Shown here: in pieces, positions 48,618 to 57,632 of the stretch | Layout: each line of letters begins with the position of its first letter | How positions within the stretch are numbered: the first letter of the stretch is position 1 | Made by a program: the position numbers and the translations under genes | Notes under the pieces: model-generated | Databases searched by the model: none | Told to the model about the DNA's origin: nothing | What the model saw: only the letters and a program-made list of their open reading frames with translations | IMG/VR virus record: IMGVR_UViG_3300042310_000265 | Location: 1-60,117 of that record | Strand: one strand, 5' to 3' | Length of the DNA stretch: 60,117 nucleotides | Source of the DNA: a virus

Positions 48618-49196
48618 ATGGCAAGACCTATTGATGGATTAATACCTCCCGGCGGATGGCATTACTTTCAAAGTGATGTAAAGTTAGAGGCTTATTCGTT
48701 AAGCAACCTATATGAAGTTGTTCAGCATTATCGTGCAGAGAATCATCTACCTATTGGCGATGTTCATGGTGATGTTAATTCTTATATCTGCGGTAACTTT
48801 CCTAACAATTGTCATGGTGTTGATTCGGTTGTTGTTGTTTCTGTGGACTCTCCTAATCGACAAAGCGAACTGCTTAATGACATCACTATATGGGCGAAGA
48901 ATATACTTTTGAGTCAGAAGCAAGTCAGGTTAGTATCTGATGAACTAGCTGAAGCTAGGGCGAGAACTTGTTTGCAATGTCCTAAAAATATTCAATATCG
49001 AAGTGGATGCCATAGTTGCATTGCCGCTTCAGATCGTTTGACTGCAAGCATTAGGCAGGGTAGAGATACACATTCGACAAAAAAATTAAAGGGTTGTAGT
49101 GTCATGCGGCACGATAACCGAGCGGCAGTCTTTTTTGACAAATCGCATTTTGATGTAACAGATTCAGTTCCGCAAAATTGCTGGATAAAAATTTAA
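48618..49196 (+). CDS. Terminase-portal linker protein with Cys motif, 192 aa
   Basis: N-terminus has ARPIDGLIPPGGWHYFQSDVKL, often seen in phage proteins encoded between terminase and portal. Cys motif CLQCPKNIQYRSGCHSC (about 120-136) probably binds zinc, and a second Cys pair occurs at GCSVM and NCW. The first ATG after an A/T-rich initiator gives only ATG-AAA-TAA (48,606-48,614), so the real start is ATG 48,618. Function unknown, likely head assembly. Confidence 0.65.
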   Translation: MARPIDGLIPPGGWHYFQSDVKLEAYSLSNLYEVVQHYRAENHLPIGDVHGDVNSYICGNFPNNCHGVDSVVVVSVDSPNRQSELLNDITIWAKNILLSQKQVRLVSDELAEARARTCLQCPKNIQYRSGCHSCIAASDRLTASIRQGRDTHSTKKLKGCSVMRHDNRAAVFFDKSHFDVTDSVPQNCWIKI

Positions 49197-49197
49197 T

Positions 49198-51615
49198 ATG
49201 GCAAACTTTCTTGAACCACTAGAAGCGCAGGTTATTAACACTTTTGCGACTAAAGCACCTCGGACTTTGGAAGCTGGGGATAAAAATAATAGATCGCAAC
49301 TCAATGTTGTGATGCCGGGGGTCAACCAGACCGACGAGGTTGTTAATGACGAGACGCTAGAAGTTAAACGCACATTCCGTAATACCGAGCAGGCTTATAG
49401 TTCGTACCGCAGGTTGAAACAACAGAATGTTGAGCGGAATCGAAAGAATGCACTCATCCAAAAGAAACTTAACAACGAGCCTCCATACGCTCCAAAAAAA
49501 CTGGAATCTATGGGGCAGAACTGGAGGTCGAATCGTCCTACAGGTTTCCTGTCCACGATGGTTAGCCGCATCCAGCCTCCTTTCAAGCAGGTTGTAGAGT
49601 CAAGCACCTATGTTACCTTTACCAAACATCCCGGCAAAGGGGTAGATGCGGAACACAAAACTAATATTTTCCGAGAGGAGATTACAAAATGCATTCGCGG
49701 GTGGTCTGGGCATGACGATATCGTTGCACAGGTAGTTCACGAAAACACTACATTTGGATTTGCCGCACTTTGCTGGGACGATCCTCGCGACTGGAAACCA
49801 GAATTTTTGCGGCAAGATTATACATTTTTCTCTATTGAAACCCCGCAAGAAGTAGAAGCAACTCCAATCTGGGCGCGGAAACGCCGATACCAGATTAGTG
49901 AACTTCTTCCGATTCTTGAAGACCCGCAGACCTCTAGTCTTGCTGGTTGGAATATCAAAAATCTCATCAAAGCGATTAACAATGCCACTCCCGCAGGCAG
50001 AACTTTGGATTCTGACGACGATGCTCGCCGAATTGAAGACTGGATTCGCGAAGGAAGCTATGGAGCCAGCTACGAAAACGATGCCAAGTATGTTGAGTTG
50101 GGTGAACTTTTAGTAAAAGAACCGCACGGCAAGATTAGCCGATTTTTGTTCGATGATAAATCTGGAAACGAAATCTGCACTCAACTTGATCGCTATTCGC
50201 GAATGTCGGATTGCTTGGCATTGTTTAGTGTTGAAATCGGTTCTGGATCGCTGATGTCTAGCCGTGGGGCGGGGCGCGACCTTTACAATTCGCATATCGC
50301 CATCGATAAGGCGCGAAATCTTGTGCAGGACAATGTGTATCTCAAGGGAATGTTGTTGCTGAAGAAGACCGCAACAGCAAAACCCGGCATCGCACCTCTG
50401 ACAGTCATGCATCCTGTGGCTTATGTAGCCGAAGGATACGAGGTAGTTCCGCAGTCTGCCCCAGCAGATGTTGATGATTTCTTAAAATTAGATCAATTCA
50501 TTTCTGGTTTGGCAGAAATTCAGCTTGGAACCTTTCTTCCATCGTCCGCTTTAGGTCTACAGACGGGTGATAAGACCGCATCCGAGATCAACAGGGTAGC
50601 GGCAATCGAAAATCAGATTCGCGAAGGAATTTTAATGCGTTGGAGCAAGCAATACTCCGAGGCAGTTGCCCGAATGCAACGAGGGATTTGCCATCCAGAG
50701 CATATTAAAGCGGCATCTGAACTCAAAATGTTGCTGGATGTGGCACGAATGACGAATCAGGACGCAATTTGGGCGCGAAAAGAGGTTGTAGAAGCCTTCC
50801 AGCAGTCCGAATTTGATATGCCTCCGTTTTTAGTGCCTTTTGACCTTCCATCGCACCTCGACGAAGACGCAGTTTCGTGTTGCTTGGCAATGATGGAGCG
50901 CAATTTGCCGCCTAGCGACATTATTATGATGGCATTCGCCCCTGCACAGGAGTTAATCCCTGATAATGCCGCTCAAGAAGGTGCAATTCTTGATCTTCTG
51001 ATCCAAAGGTATAGCGGAAACCCTGCTATCAACCAAGATGAGTTGATTAAGCTTGATTGGAGTAAGAAAATGGGACAAGAACTAGCAAATCAGGTAATTC
51101 TTCCAAGAGATCAAGTTGAAGCAGTTGCAATCGAGGCAACTCGCGCCCAAATCATCGAATTGCAGAGCATTATTGCTGGTCAAGAAGTGCCTGTATCACC
51201 TCGCGACAACGATATGATCCATTTGGAGACTCTTGTTGCCAAACTGATGCCAGTTATCGCAAGTGCGCCACAAGGCGGATTACCACCTGAAATGGTTGGT
51301 CCGTTTGCCAAGGCACTTGAGCATTTCATCACCCATCTCAATCAAGCGGAGATGAAGGGCGCAGATCGCAATAAAATCGCCGAATACAAGCAGATGGTGC
51401 AAGAGGCTTACAAGCATCTAACCGCAGGGATGCAAGCACCACCAATGGATCAAATGATGCCTGCCGCAGGCGCAGGAATGCCTTCAGGAGGCGGTGGGGG
51501 CGGTGGGCGAGTTAGTGCCGCACAAGCACAGCAGGCGACTGAAGCTATCGCGCCAGATCAATTTTCGGGAGTTAATTCAATTGCCGCTCCCGGCAAACCA
51601 CCAACAGCAGGATAA
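49198..51615 (+). CDS. Portal protein, 805 aa
   Basis: Size and place directly after the terminase fit a large portal. Middle segments YSRMSDCLALFSVEIGSGSLMSSRG and LDQFISGLAEIQLGTFLPSSALG, with ASEINRVAAIENQIREGIL (a stem-helix pattern), are typical. The C-terminal region is Gln/Ala/Gly-rich with a GGGGGGG run, compatible with a portal barrel or disordered tail. It forms the dodecameric DNA gate and the base for the adaptor. Named from family pattern and order. Confidence 0.8.
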   Translation: MANFLEPLEAQVINTFATKAPRTLEAGDKNNRSQLNVVMPGVNQTDEVVNDETLEVKRTFRNTEQAYSSYRRLKQQNVERNRKNALIQKKLNNEPPYAPKKLESMGQNWRSNRPTGFLSTMVSRIQPPFKQVVESSTYVTFTKHPGKGVDAEHKTNIFREEITKCIRGWSGHDDIVAQVVHENTTFGFAALCWDDPRDWKPEFLRQDYTFFSIETPQEVEATPIWARKRRYQISELLPILEDPQTSSLAGWNIKNLIKAINNATPAGRTLDSDDDARRIEDWIREGSYGASYENDAKYVELGELLVKEPHGKISRFLFDDKSGNEICTQLDRYSRMSDCLALFSVEIGSGSLMSSRGAGRDLYNSHIAIDKARNLVQDNVYLKGMLLLKKTATAKPGIAPLTVMHPVAYVAEGYEVVPQSAPADVDDFLKLDQFISGLAEIQLGTFLPSSALGLQTGDKTASEINRVAAIENQIREGILMRWSKQYSEAVARMQRGICHPEHIKAASELKMLLDVARMTNQDAIWARKEVVEAFQQSEFDMPPFLVPFDLPSHLDEDAVSCCLAMMERNLPPSDIIMMAFAPAQELIPDNAAQEGAILDLLIQRYSGNPAINQDELIKLDWSKKMGQELANQVILPRDQVEAVAIEATRAQIIELQSIIAGQEVPVSPRDNDMIHLETLVAKLMPVIASAPQGGLPPEMVGPFAKALEHFITHLNQAEMKGADRNKIAEYKQMVQEAYKHLTAGMQAPPMDQMMPAAGAGMPSGGGGGGGRVSAAQAQQATEAIAPDQFSGVNSIAAPGKPPTAG

Positions 51616-52358
51616 TGGACAAGTATCCAGTAATAGAAGCAAGTGAATCTGGAATACCTGATGAATGGTTTAAATCTAATCCAGATGTTGCTGGCATGGC
51701 ATGGGGAGCAGGATTAAATGGATCATCAAAAGAAACTCCAAGATCAATAATTATTAATCCTTATACAAAAAATTTAAAGAATAATAATGCAAAAAAAGCA
51801 TTGATAGAAAATGAAAGTATAAGGCACTTGATGGATGAAACAAAATGGAGTGGTAACTTTACAATAACAAAAGAACAAAAAGAATGGGCTAAAAAATTAG
51901 GAAGCTATAAAGATAACCCAGAGATGTTGAAGCAAACAATAGTTGCAAGAATGGCAACTGGAGATTTTGTTCCGAATCCAACAAAAAAACAAATTGAAGC
52001 TACCAAAAAATTAAAACAAACAAAAATTATGCCAGACAAAACTAAAAAAGAAATGAAGAAGAGCGGAGTCAAAAGTGATGCCGATCTTAAAATGGATAAA
52101 AAAACTGGATTAGGTTCCACATCCGAAAAAGAGCAAGAGATCGAAGACTTGCTTTCCGAAGAAGAGGCACTTGCAAAAAATTACGAGCGCATTGAAAAGC
52201 AAGGCATGAGTGACCAAGGCATTGTTAGTCCGAAGGAACTTAAAGAATTCGGAAAAGATGTCTACAAAGGCGCAAAAGCTGGCGTGAAAAAAGTTGCTAA
52301 AGGTGCTGTTGAGGCCGCGAAAGCAGGCGTTAAAAAAGTGAAAGAGTATATGGACTAA
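51615..52358 (+). CDS. Head-cluster protein with Lys-rich repeats, 247 aa
   Basis: TAATG overlap with the portal. The N-terminal domain (RSIIINPYTKNLKNNNAKKALIENESIRHLMDE, TITKEQKEWAKKLGSY, MLKQTIVARMATGDF) is a widespread phage structural-cluster domain of unknown role. The C-terminal half is highly charged and ends in KGAKAGVKKVAKG-type repeats, similar to histone H1-like or DNA-binding tails. Might be a DNA-binding head protein. Confidence 0.62.
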   Translation: MDKYPVIEASESGIPDEWFKSNPDVAGMAWGAGLNGSSKETPRSIIINPYTKNLKNNNAKKALIENESIRHLMDETKWSGNFTITKEQKEWAKKLGSYKDNPEMLKQTIVARMATGDFVPNPTKKQIEATKKLKQTKIMPDKTKKEMKKSGVKSDADLKMDKKTGLGSTSEKEQEIEDLLSEEEALAKNYERIEKQGMSDQGIVSPKELKEFGKDVYKGAKAGVKKVAKGAVEAAKAGVKKVKEYMD

Positions 52359-52359
52359 C

Positions 52360-52599
52360 ATGGACTGGACTAACTCTGACGCAGTAAAATTTCGCGAATA
52401 CAACAAGTCTGCTGGAGACAAGGTTAAAAAGTTTCTTTCTGCACTTGTTCCGAAGTGTGATGGCAACACAATTGAGCAGGTTGCTTTGCAGGCAAAGTAT
52501 AAGGAAGGTTACGAATTTGCTTTGTCGCAAATCGATTTTCTTTTGAACTTTGATGACAAAGAAGAAGACCCGTCTAGCGGCAAATTTACCGATATGTAA
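52360..52599 (+). CDS. Conserved small head-cluster protein, 79 aa
   Basis: MDWTNSDAVKFREYNKSAG, then a helical middle (TIEQVALQAKYKEGYEFALSQI) and an acidic tail. The W...DA..FREY..KSG start is familiar from small proteins near portals of short-tailed phages. Function unknown. One base from the upstream stop. Confidence 0.65.
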   Translation: MDWTNSDAVKFREYNKSAGDKVKKFLSALVPKCDGNTIEQVALQAKYKEGYEFALSQIDFLLNFDDKEEDPSSGKFTDM

Positions 52600-52601
52600 T
52601 T

Positions 52602-52856
52602 ATGAGTGCAGAAATTAAACCTCGCTTCAGCAAAACAATTGTAAACCCTGCCACAGGTCGAAAAAAAACAATTGAATATGGTCAGGCAGGCAAGGCAAAA
52701 GACGGGAAAGATCGCATTCGCCCCGGCACAAAAAAAGGTGACGCATATTGCGCTCGGTCTGCAAAAATCAAGGGAGATTGGAAAGACGATCCGAATAGCC
52801 CGAACAGGCTTTCTCGGAAAAAATGGAAATGCAAGGGCAGTAAATCGATGAAATAA
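52602..52856 (+). CDS. Conserved small protein with DAYCARS motif (DUF6321-like)
   Basis: 84 aa. Contains GDAYCARSAKIKGDW, then DPNSPNRLSRKKWKC and KGSKS. The D.YCARS..I.G.W..DPNS.N...R..W.C.G pattern is a frequent short phage protein, recorded near head genes. Basic overall. Function unknown; the match looks strong. Confidence 0.78.
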   Translation: MSAEIKPRFSKTIVNPATGRKKTIEYGQAGKAKDGKDRIRPGTKKGDAYCARSAKIKGDWKDDPNSPNRLSRKKWKCKGSKSMK

Positions 52857-52857
52857 T

Positions 52858-53145
52858 ATGGGTGGGAGTGCAACTTATAAAGGTTTTCCTACAAAACATC
52901 CATCTGTAAAAAATCCAGATGGGAGCGAAAGCAATGTGAAGCTGGGAACATTTGGAATCGATGACAGGCAGTATGTCATCCCAACAATGGTCGAAGGAAA
53001 ACAATTATCAGACAGAGATGCATTTAATACTGCAAAACAATATGGGATTGATAAATACCCATCATTCAAAACAGTATCGCAAGCAGATGAGTGGGCAAAA
53101 CGATATCATGGCAAAGTAAACGCAGAAGGTAAAATCAACTACTAA
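52858..53145 (+). CDS. Conserved small head-cluster protein, 95 aa
   Basis: Starts MGGSATYKGFPTKHPSVKNPDG. Core VIPTMVEGKQLSDRDAFNTAKQYGIDKYPSFKT, then ADEWAKRYHGKVN. The NPDGS...T.......V.IPT...G..LS...A.......G...P.F.....A...A...H pattern recurs in many phages, sometimes fused to larger virion proteins. It shares the MGG start with proteins of the ejection cluster. Function unknown. Confidence 0.72.
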   Translation: MGGSATYKGFPTKHPSVKNPDGSESNVKLGTFGIDDRQYVIPTMVEGKQLSDRDAFNTAKQYGIDKYPSFKTVSQADEWAKRYHGKVNAEGKINY

Positions 53146-53172
53146 AAGTAGAAAATAGTAATAAATAAATAT

Positions 53173-54444
53173 ATGGAAAACGAAAACGAAACAATTGAAC
53201 CGAATGTAGCCTCTGGATTTGGAGAACCATCGCTTGATGCTGATCCGCTTGACCCAGATGTTGATGTAGCTTTGGATCGACTGCTTGACGAAGCAGAAGG
53301 CATTGCCGAACCAGAGCAAATTAATGAACCGATTGAAACAGAGTCTAGTGATCCTATCGAGGAAACTACTGAAGAGGTTCCTGAAATGGTTGATCCAGTA
53401 GAACGAGAATCTACTGAACAAACAGAATCGACTGAATCAACAAATGAGCCAGAGTCAGAACTTGACCCTGAAATCGCCGCAATCGAGCGTCCTCGCAATC
53501 TTTCCGAGAAAAACCAGAGTAACTGGCGCAAGTTGCAGGAGACTGCATCCAGCTACAAAAAGCAGGCTGAAGAAGCGGCACAATTGCGCCAGAGGTTAGA
53601 GGAGGCGCAACATCAAGTAAAAACTCCTGACGATTACGATGAGTTGCGCCGATTCCGAGCAATTTTCGACATCCAGAACGATCCAGAATTTCGCTCGAAA
53701 TTTGAAAAGCCTATCTCGGATGCCAAAGAGAACATCTACCGCATATTAAAGGCCAATGGAGCTTCGGACGAGGTCATTAAAAGCATCGAGGAGAATGGTG
53801 GACCTGACAAGATCGACTCCAAATGGTGGAAGACAAATGCAATTGACAAATTGCCATTGACTGAATCGGAGCGTCTGAAGCGAAACTTGGTTGATGTTGT
53901 CGAGTTAAAAGAGAAGCAACAATTTGAGATCGAGAATGCGTCAAAAAACGCCGATCAATACTATCAGCAAAAAGCGCAACAGAACGAGGAGTGGTATCAC
54001 AGCACAACTAACGAAATTGATACCTACATGGATCAGGTAACAAAGGAATTGCCTTGGGCGCGATTTAAGGAAGCACCCAGCAATGCTACTCCTGACCAGA
54101 TTCGTGAAGTTGAACAGCATAATGCGGCGGTTGGAAGTCTTGCAGAAAAGTTTAACTCTGCGCTTTGGCCGACATCCGCTCAAGATCGCGCAAATGTTGC
54201 CGCCGCCGCAGTATTTAGCCATGTGCTTACAGAGCAATTGCGTGTTGAGCAGGCATCCAAGGTTAAAATGAGTGAACAGCTCAAAAAACTTACCGAAGAG
54301 AACAATCGTTTAAAATCAGCAGGCAAACTGCCAAGGCAGAATGTTAGCTCACCAAATCGAGTGTCTAATAGCCTCGGAGATCGCTTGAAAATGTCATCTG
54401 CTGACGCAATTGACGCAGGGCTTGACGAAGCTCTCGGAGGCTAA
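53173..54444 (+). CDS. Scaffold-like protein, 423 aa
   Basis: Residues 1-100 are very acidic (DVDVALDRLLDEAEGIAEPEQ, EPESELDPEIAAIERPRN). The middle is a coiled coil (LQETASSYKKQAEEAAQLRQRLEEAQ), then a helical part and a C-terminal LGDRLKMSSADAIDAGLDEALGG. Placed between portal-side genes and the capsid gene, it matches the layout of phage scaffolding proteins, which guide capsid assembly and are then released. An A/T-rich initiator lies upstream. Confidence 0.68.
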   Translation: MENENETIEPNVASGFGEPSLDADPLDPDVDVALDRLLDEAEGIAEPEQINEPIETESSDPIEETTEEVPEMVDPVERESTEQTESTESTNEPESELDPEIAAIERPRNLSEKNQSNWRKLQETASSYKKQAEEAAQLRQRLEEAQHQVKTPDDYDELRRFRAIFDIQNDPEFRSKFEKPISDAKENIYRILKANGASDEVIKSIEENGGPDKIDSKWWKTNAIDKLPLTESERLKRNLVDVVELKEKQQFEIENASKNADQYYQQKAQQNEEWYHSTTNEIDTYMDQVTKELPWARFKEAPSNATPDQIREVEQHNAAVGSLAEKFNSALWPTSAQDRANVAAAAVFSHVLTEQLRVEQASKVKMSEQLKKLTEENNRLKSAGKLPRQNVSSPNRVSNSLGDRLKMSSADAIDAGLDEALGG

Positions 54445-54450
54445 TTTTGA

Positions 54451-54535
54451 TGCGTAGTGGCGAAATGGCAGACGCATCGGACTTAAAATCCGATTTCGGT
54501 AAATCGAAGTGCGGGTTCAAGTCCCGCCTACGCAA
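54451..54535 (+). tRNA. tRNA-Leu (TAA)
   Basis: 85 bases. Acceptor TGCGTAG/CTACGCA (7 bp), D-arm GCG/CGC, anticodon stem TCGGA/TCCGA with loop CTTAAAA (anticodon TAA), long variable arm around TTTCGGTAAATCGAA as in class II tRNAs, T-arm GCGGG/CCCGC with loop TTCAAGT, discriminator A. No CCA is encoded. It lies six bases after the scaffold stop. Confidence 0.92.
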
Positions 54536-54567
54536 TTAACATAAAAAATATTACTTAATAAATAAAT

Positions 54568-55545
54568 ATGGAAAAATTATCACCACTTGAACAAAATGCG
54601 GCGAAGCAATTGGAGTCATTTGACCCATTTGCCAACCTTCCAATCCCCGGCTTTTCTTTGAAAAAGTATGAGCGAGATAAGGCAAAAGAAGCAGAAGCGA
54701 AAAAACAAGCAGAAGAACCAAAAAAAGAAGAACCTGTGAAAAAAACACAAAAAGAAAAAAAGCCTGCTCGCAAAGTAAAGTTGGAATCTGTCCTTCCTCC
54801 AGAACCAGAAAACATCAAGGCTGAATCGCAAGATAATCCGATTATTGAATCGCGAAATCCCGAAGGAATGCCTAGTTATCGTTGTGAATTTGCAGGCAGA
54901 GACATCTTTGTTGGACTGCTTTCATACAAGACCACAAATCCCGTAACTGCGATGGTATTGACGGCACTTGCGCTTGATTTTGGACGAGACAAAATCCGTT
55001 TTGATCTTGAGTTGGGCAATTCCATGATCTATCAGGCGCGAAATCGTCTCGCCGCAAAGTTCCTCGAAACTGACGCTCGGTGGATGCTCATGCTGGATGA
55101 TGACATGATCCCGTGCATTGGGCGACCAGCATGGATGCGTCATTGGGTTCCTTCCGCTCGCAATGTGTTGGATTTGCCTCTCCAGAGGCACATCATACAT
55201 AAGCTAGTTGGAGACAATAAAAACATCGTTGGCGCGGCTTATTTCGAGCGCAGAGAAGGTGCTGGATTAGTTTGCTCTGATCAGTCCCTAGTGCCTCGCG
55301 CAAAAAACTACGAAGATGCCGTTGTAGAGGTTGATTGGTTAGGCACAGGCGCAATGCTGGTTCACCGACGAGTATTTGAAGATATTGCTAAAACTTATCC
55401 AGAAATTGATGGAAACTTCTTCCATCCAATTGATGGAAAAACTGGCGAAGATATTTCGTTTTGCATTCGCGCTAAAAAAGCGGGTCATGCAACTTTCATC
55501 GATCTTTCCGTTCCAACCTTCCATGTCGGATACAAGACATACTAA
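54568..55545 (+). CDS. GT-A-type glycosyltransferase-like protein, 325 aa
   Basis: Residues 1-110 are a charged, disordered or coiled extension (AKEAEAKKQAEEPKKEEP, KKTQKEKKPARK). The rest is GT2-like: FVGLLSYKTTNPVTAMVLTAL, NSMIYQARNRLAAKF, and RWMLMLDDDMIP, with the DDD metal site at about 180. GTGAMLVHRRVFE and GEDISFCIRAKKAG form the acceptor-side pattern with the E-D catalytic pair. Placed right before the capsid gene; it may glycosylate a virion protein. Confidence 0.72.
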   Translation: MEKLSPLEQNAAKQLESFDPFANLPIPGFSLKKYERDKAKEAEAKKQAEEPKKEEPVKKTQKEKKPARKVKLESVLPPEPENIKAESQDNPIIESRNPEGMPSYRCEFAGRDIFVGLLSYKTTNPVTAMVLTALALDFGRDKIRFDLELGNSMIYQARNRLAAKFLETDARWMLMLDDDMIPCIGRPAWMRHWVPSARNVLDLPLQRHIIHKLVGDNKNIVGAAYFERREGAGLVCSDQSLVPRAKNYEDAVVEVDWLGTGAMLVHRRVFEDIAKTYPEIDGNFFHPIDGKTGEDISFCIRAKKAGHATFIDLSVPTFHVGYKTY

Positions 55546-56123
55546 TGAAAAATATCTACGCTTACTACGAGTCGATTCAGGCAAAGGATCAGGCTTTAGA
55601 ATTCTCAAAAGCCAATCTCTGGAAAGACAGTTGGACTCGTGCAGGATGGAATCCCGTGATGCTAAATTCAAGTCATTCGCAAATCTCTCCGCAACGAATT
55701 AAAATTACTAAAAAACTGCTTCAGACCTATCCTTTGTTGAACAAAGAAAAGAACGAGTCACAAGAATTAATTCAAGCTAGATTCAATCGAATTTGTGCGC
55801 TCCATGCCGCAGGTGGAGGATGGATTAGCGACTATGATGTTTTGAATTATGGATTCACTCCATCGATTGCTACTGCACACGAAGGAAATTCGTTTGTGAT
55901 TAGCGGAAACCCGGCTTGCGTAATATTTATTTCAAAAGAAATCTGCAATGCCGCAATGACAAAAATTTGGAATGAAGAATTAATTACGGAAGATGGATTG
56001 ATGCGCTACGAGGCAGATTTCTTCAATCCATTTTTGAACCTAGACATAGATGCTTTGGAACACACAAAAGATTTTAATTTGATGAAAGAAAAATTTTCAA
56101 AAAAATTTACTAGTTCTATTTGA
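55545..56123 (+). CDS. DXD glycosyltransferase-like protein, 192 aa
   Basis: IQARFNRICALHAAGGGWISDYDVLN carries the GGxWxSDxDV/DXD motif of sugar-transferring enzymes of the GT32/capsular-polysaccharide type. Upstream IYAYYESIQAKDQALEFSKANLWKDSW forms the nucleotide-binding start. It is shorter than typical GT32 members, so it could be minimal or need a partner, for instance the overlapping GT-A protein. Its stop overlaps the -35 of the capsid promoter. Confidence 0.65.
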   Translation: MKNIYAYYESIQAKDQALEFSKANLWKDSWTRAGWNPVMLNSSHSQISPQRIKITKKLLQTYPLLNKEKNESQELIQARFNRICALHAAGGGWISDYDVLNYGFTPSIATAHEGNSFVISGNPACVIFISKEICNAAMTKIWNEELITEDGLMRYEADFFNPFLNLDIDALEHTKDFNLMKEKFSKKFTSSI

Positions 56124-56356
56124 CACTAAAAAAAAATAGTGTATTAGACGAAGCATACTGCGAAGTGTAGAAGCGTTATTCTGCGGTCAATACAAAGACC
56201 ATAAAAATTGTAAATCAGGCCGAAAAACGCCCAGCGTAGCCGGGGCATACAAACTAAACTTTAGCCGTAACAGGCTATAAAATATTTGTTGCCCCGATAG
56301 TTTTTGACTAGAGGGGAAACCAAGAAACCAAAACCTCAAACTAGAAAACTAAACAT
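56120..56356 (+). promoter_or_regulatory. Capsid-gene promoter and structured leader
   Basis: TTGACA at 56,120-56,125 and TATTAG at 56,142-56,147, 16 bases apart. The spacer holds ACACTA and TAGTGT separated by an A-run. The 200-base leader contains no gene but several stems: GGTC/GACC (56,185-56,200), TAGCC/GGCTA with loop GTAACA (56,262-56,277), and an enclosing CGGGGCA/TGCCCCG (56,241-56,247 with 56,290-56,296). A GAGGGGAAA lies 40 bases before the ATG. It is the longest leader in the window, fitting high, regulated capsid expression. Confidence 0.6.
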
Positions 56357-57565
56357 ATGTCAGATTGTATTTCACTCGCCGCAGTTCAAAACTTCGCGGC
56401 TAAAGATGTCAACCGCATCATCGGTCAGATTGGCCGTGTGCTTGCTCGTAAATCCCCTTACATCAACTCGATTGATGGTGGCACTCTTCCGAATGTTTCG
56501 GATGTAGTTCGCTCGGTGGTTCAAGAGATGGCAGTTCCTGCCGCTTCGCTTGCCTCGCCTAGCTTCGCTAACGATACGACCCTCTGCGGCGTTGGTGCTA
56601 CTCCCGATCAAGTTGGCTCGACTGAATATCAGTTCCAGCTTCAGACCCTGCGTGGTGCTGGTCCTCGCGTATGCGTGAAGACCTCCCGAACCGCTTTCAA
56701 GGGTTCCTACCTTCAGGCTCAAATTTCGCTTGAGAAGACCATTCTCCAGCTTATCAATGCCGATATTCGGTATCAGTATTTAATTCAGAGTGGCATCAAG
56801 TATGTGAGCAACAGCACACGCACTTTCACCCAGAATCTTACTGGCGATATGCAGGCAATCAATACCCAGTTCGCTACTGGCATTCTTCCTGATAGCCCAA
56901 TGAACTTCAAGACTCTCTACCGCATTGGCACTTTCCTTCGCGAAGAGATGCTTGCCGAGCCTTTTGGTTCCAAGGATGGCGAATTCTTCCAAGTCATGGC
57001 ATCCGCCGATCAGATCGAGGCTTTCCGCAACGATGCTGATGTCAAAGAAGACCTCGTTGCTCTTACGACTGGTAGCTTCAAGCTCGGTGAAGATTCCATA
57101 AAAGGTTATCAGTTCTTTGGTTATCGCGGGTTCGCTTTCGGCATCGATCAGCAACCTCTTCGCGCCTCTGGCTACGATGTTTCTGGCAATTTGGTTCTCA
57201 TCAACCCAATCACCTCGACTGCCGTTACCAATGGCTTCGCTCAACGCCGCAATCCTGCATGGGTTGCCGCCCAATACGAAGTCATGTTTGTCATTGCTGG
57301 TGAGGCTTTCAAGCGTCTTGTGCCTGAAACCTATACTGGCGAAGGAACCTTCCGTTTCGCTCCGCAACTTGCTATGGGTGAACTGGAATGGACTTATTTC
57401 CGCGACAACGACTGCAACTTGTATGGTGATTTCGGTCAGCACATCTATCAAATTAGCCGTGCTATTCAGCCGATTCGCCCACAGAATGTGTGCGCTATCC
57501 TCTATAAGCGTTGTCCTTATGATGGTATGCCACTTCCCTGCTCGACCTCGGTTGGTGGTCTGTAA
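56357..57565 (+). CDS. Probable major capsid protein, 402 aa
   Basis: Follows the scaffold, tRNA and glycosyltransferase genes. It has its own promoter, a structured leader and a terminator. The codon set (CGC/CGT, CTT, ACC, AAG) is more selective than in neighbours, as expected for a highly translated gene. Segments FKGSYLQAQISLEKTILQLINADIRYQYL, SPMNFKTLYRIGTFLREEML and FRFAPQLAMGELEWTYFRDND suggest the helix/beta mix of an HK97-fold shell protein. No single signature is decisive. Cys residues near the ends might crosslink. Confidence 0.72.
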   Translation: MSDCISLAAVQNFAAKDVNRIIGQIGRVLARKSPYINSIDGGTLPNVSDVVRSVVQEMAVPAASLASPSFANDTTLCGVGATPDQVGSTEYQFQLQTLRGAGPRVCVKTSRTAFKGSYLQAQISLEKTILQLINADIRYQYLIQSGIKYVSNSTRTFTQNLTGDMQAINTQFATGILPDSPMNFKTLYRIGTFLREEMLAEPFGSKDGEFFQVMASADQIEAFRNDADVKEDLVALTTGSFKLGEDSIKGYQFFGYRGFAFGIDQQPLRASGYDVSGNLVLINPITSTAVTNGFAQRRNPAWVAAQYEVMFVIAGEAFKRLVPETYTGEGTFRFAPQLAMGELEWTYFRDNDCNLYGDFGQHIYQISRAIQPIRPQNVCAILYKRCPYDGMPLPCSTSVGGL

Positions 57566-57578
57566 GTGAATTGATAAC

Positions 57579-57608
57579 GAGGGAATCAGATTAAGTTCTG
57601 GTTCCCTC
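57579..57608 (+). terminator. Hairpin terminator after the capsid gene
   Basis: An 11-bp stem (GAGGGAATCAG pairing with CTGGTTCCCTC, one T-G pair) with an 8-base loop ATTAAGTT. It starts 14 bases after the capsid stop and is followed by TAATCAGTTTAACTT, a weak T-containing tail. It likely limits capsid mRNA reading into the fibre genes. Confidence 0.7.
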
Positions 57609-57632
57609 TAATCAGTTTAACTTATTAATCCT

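Noticed and set aside
54451-54535. tRNA-Leu as an integration (att) site
   Set aside because: There is no integrase gene, and no second copy of the tRNA 3' end is visible in the window.
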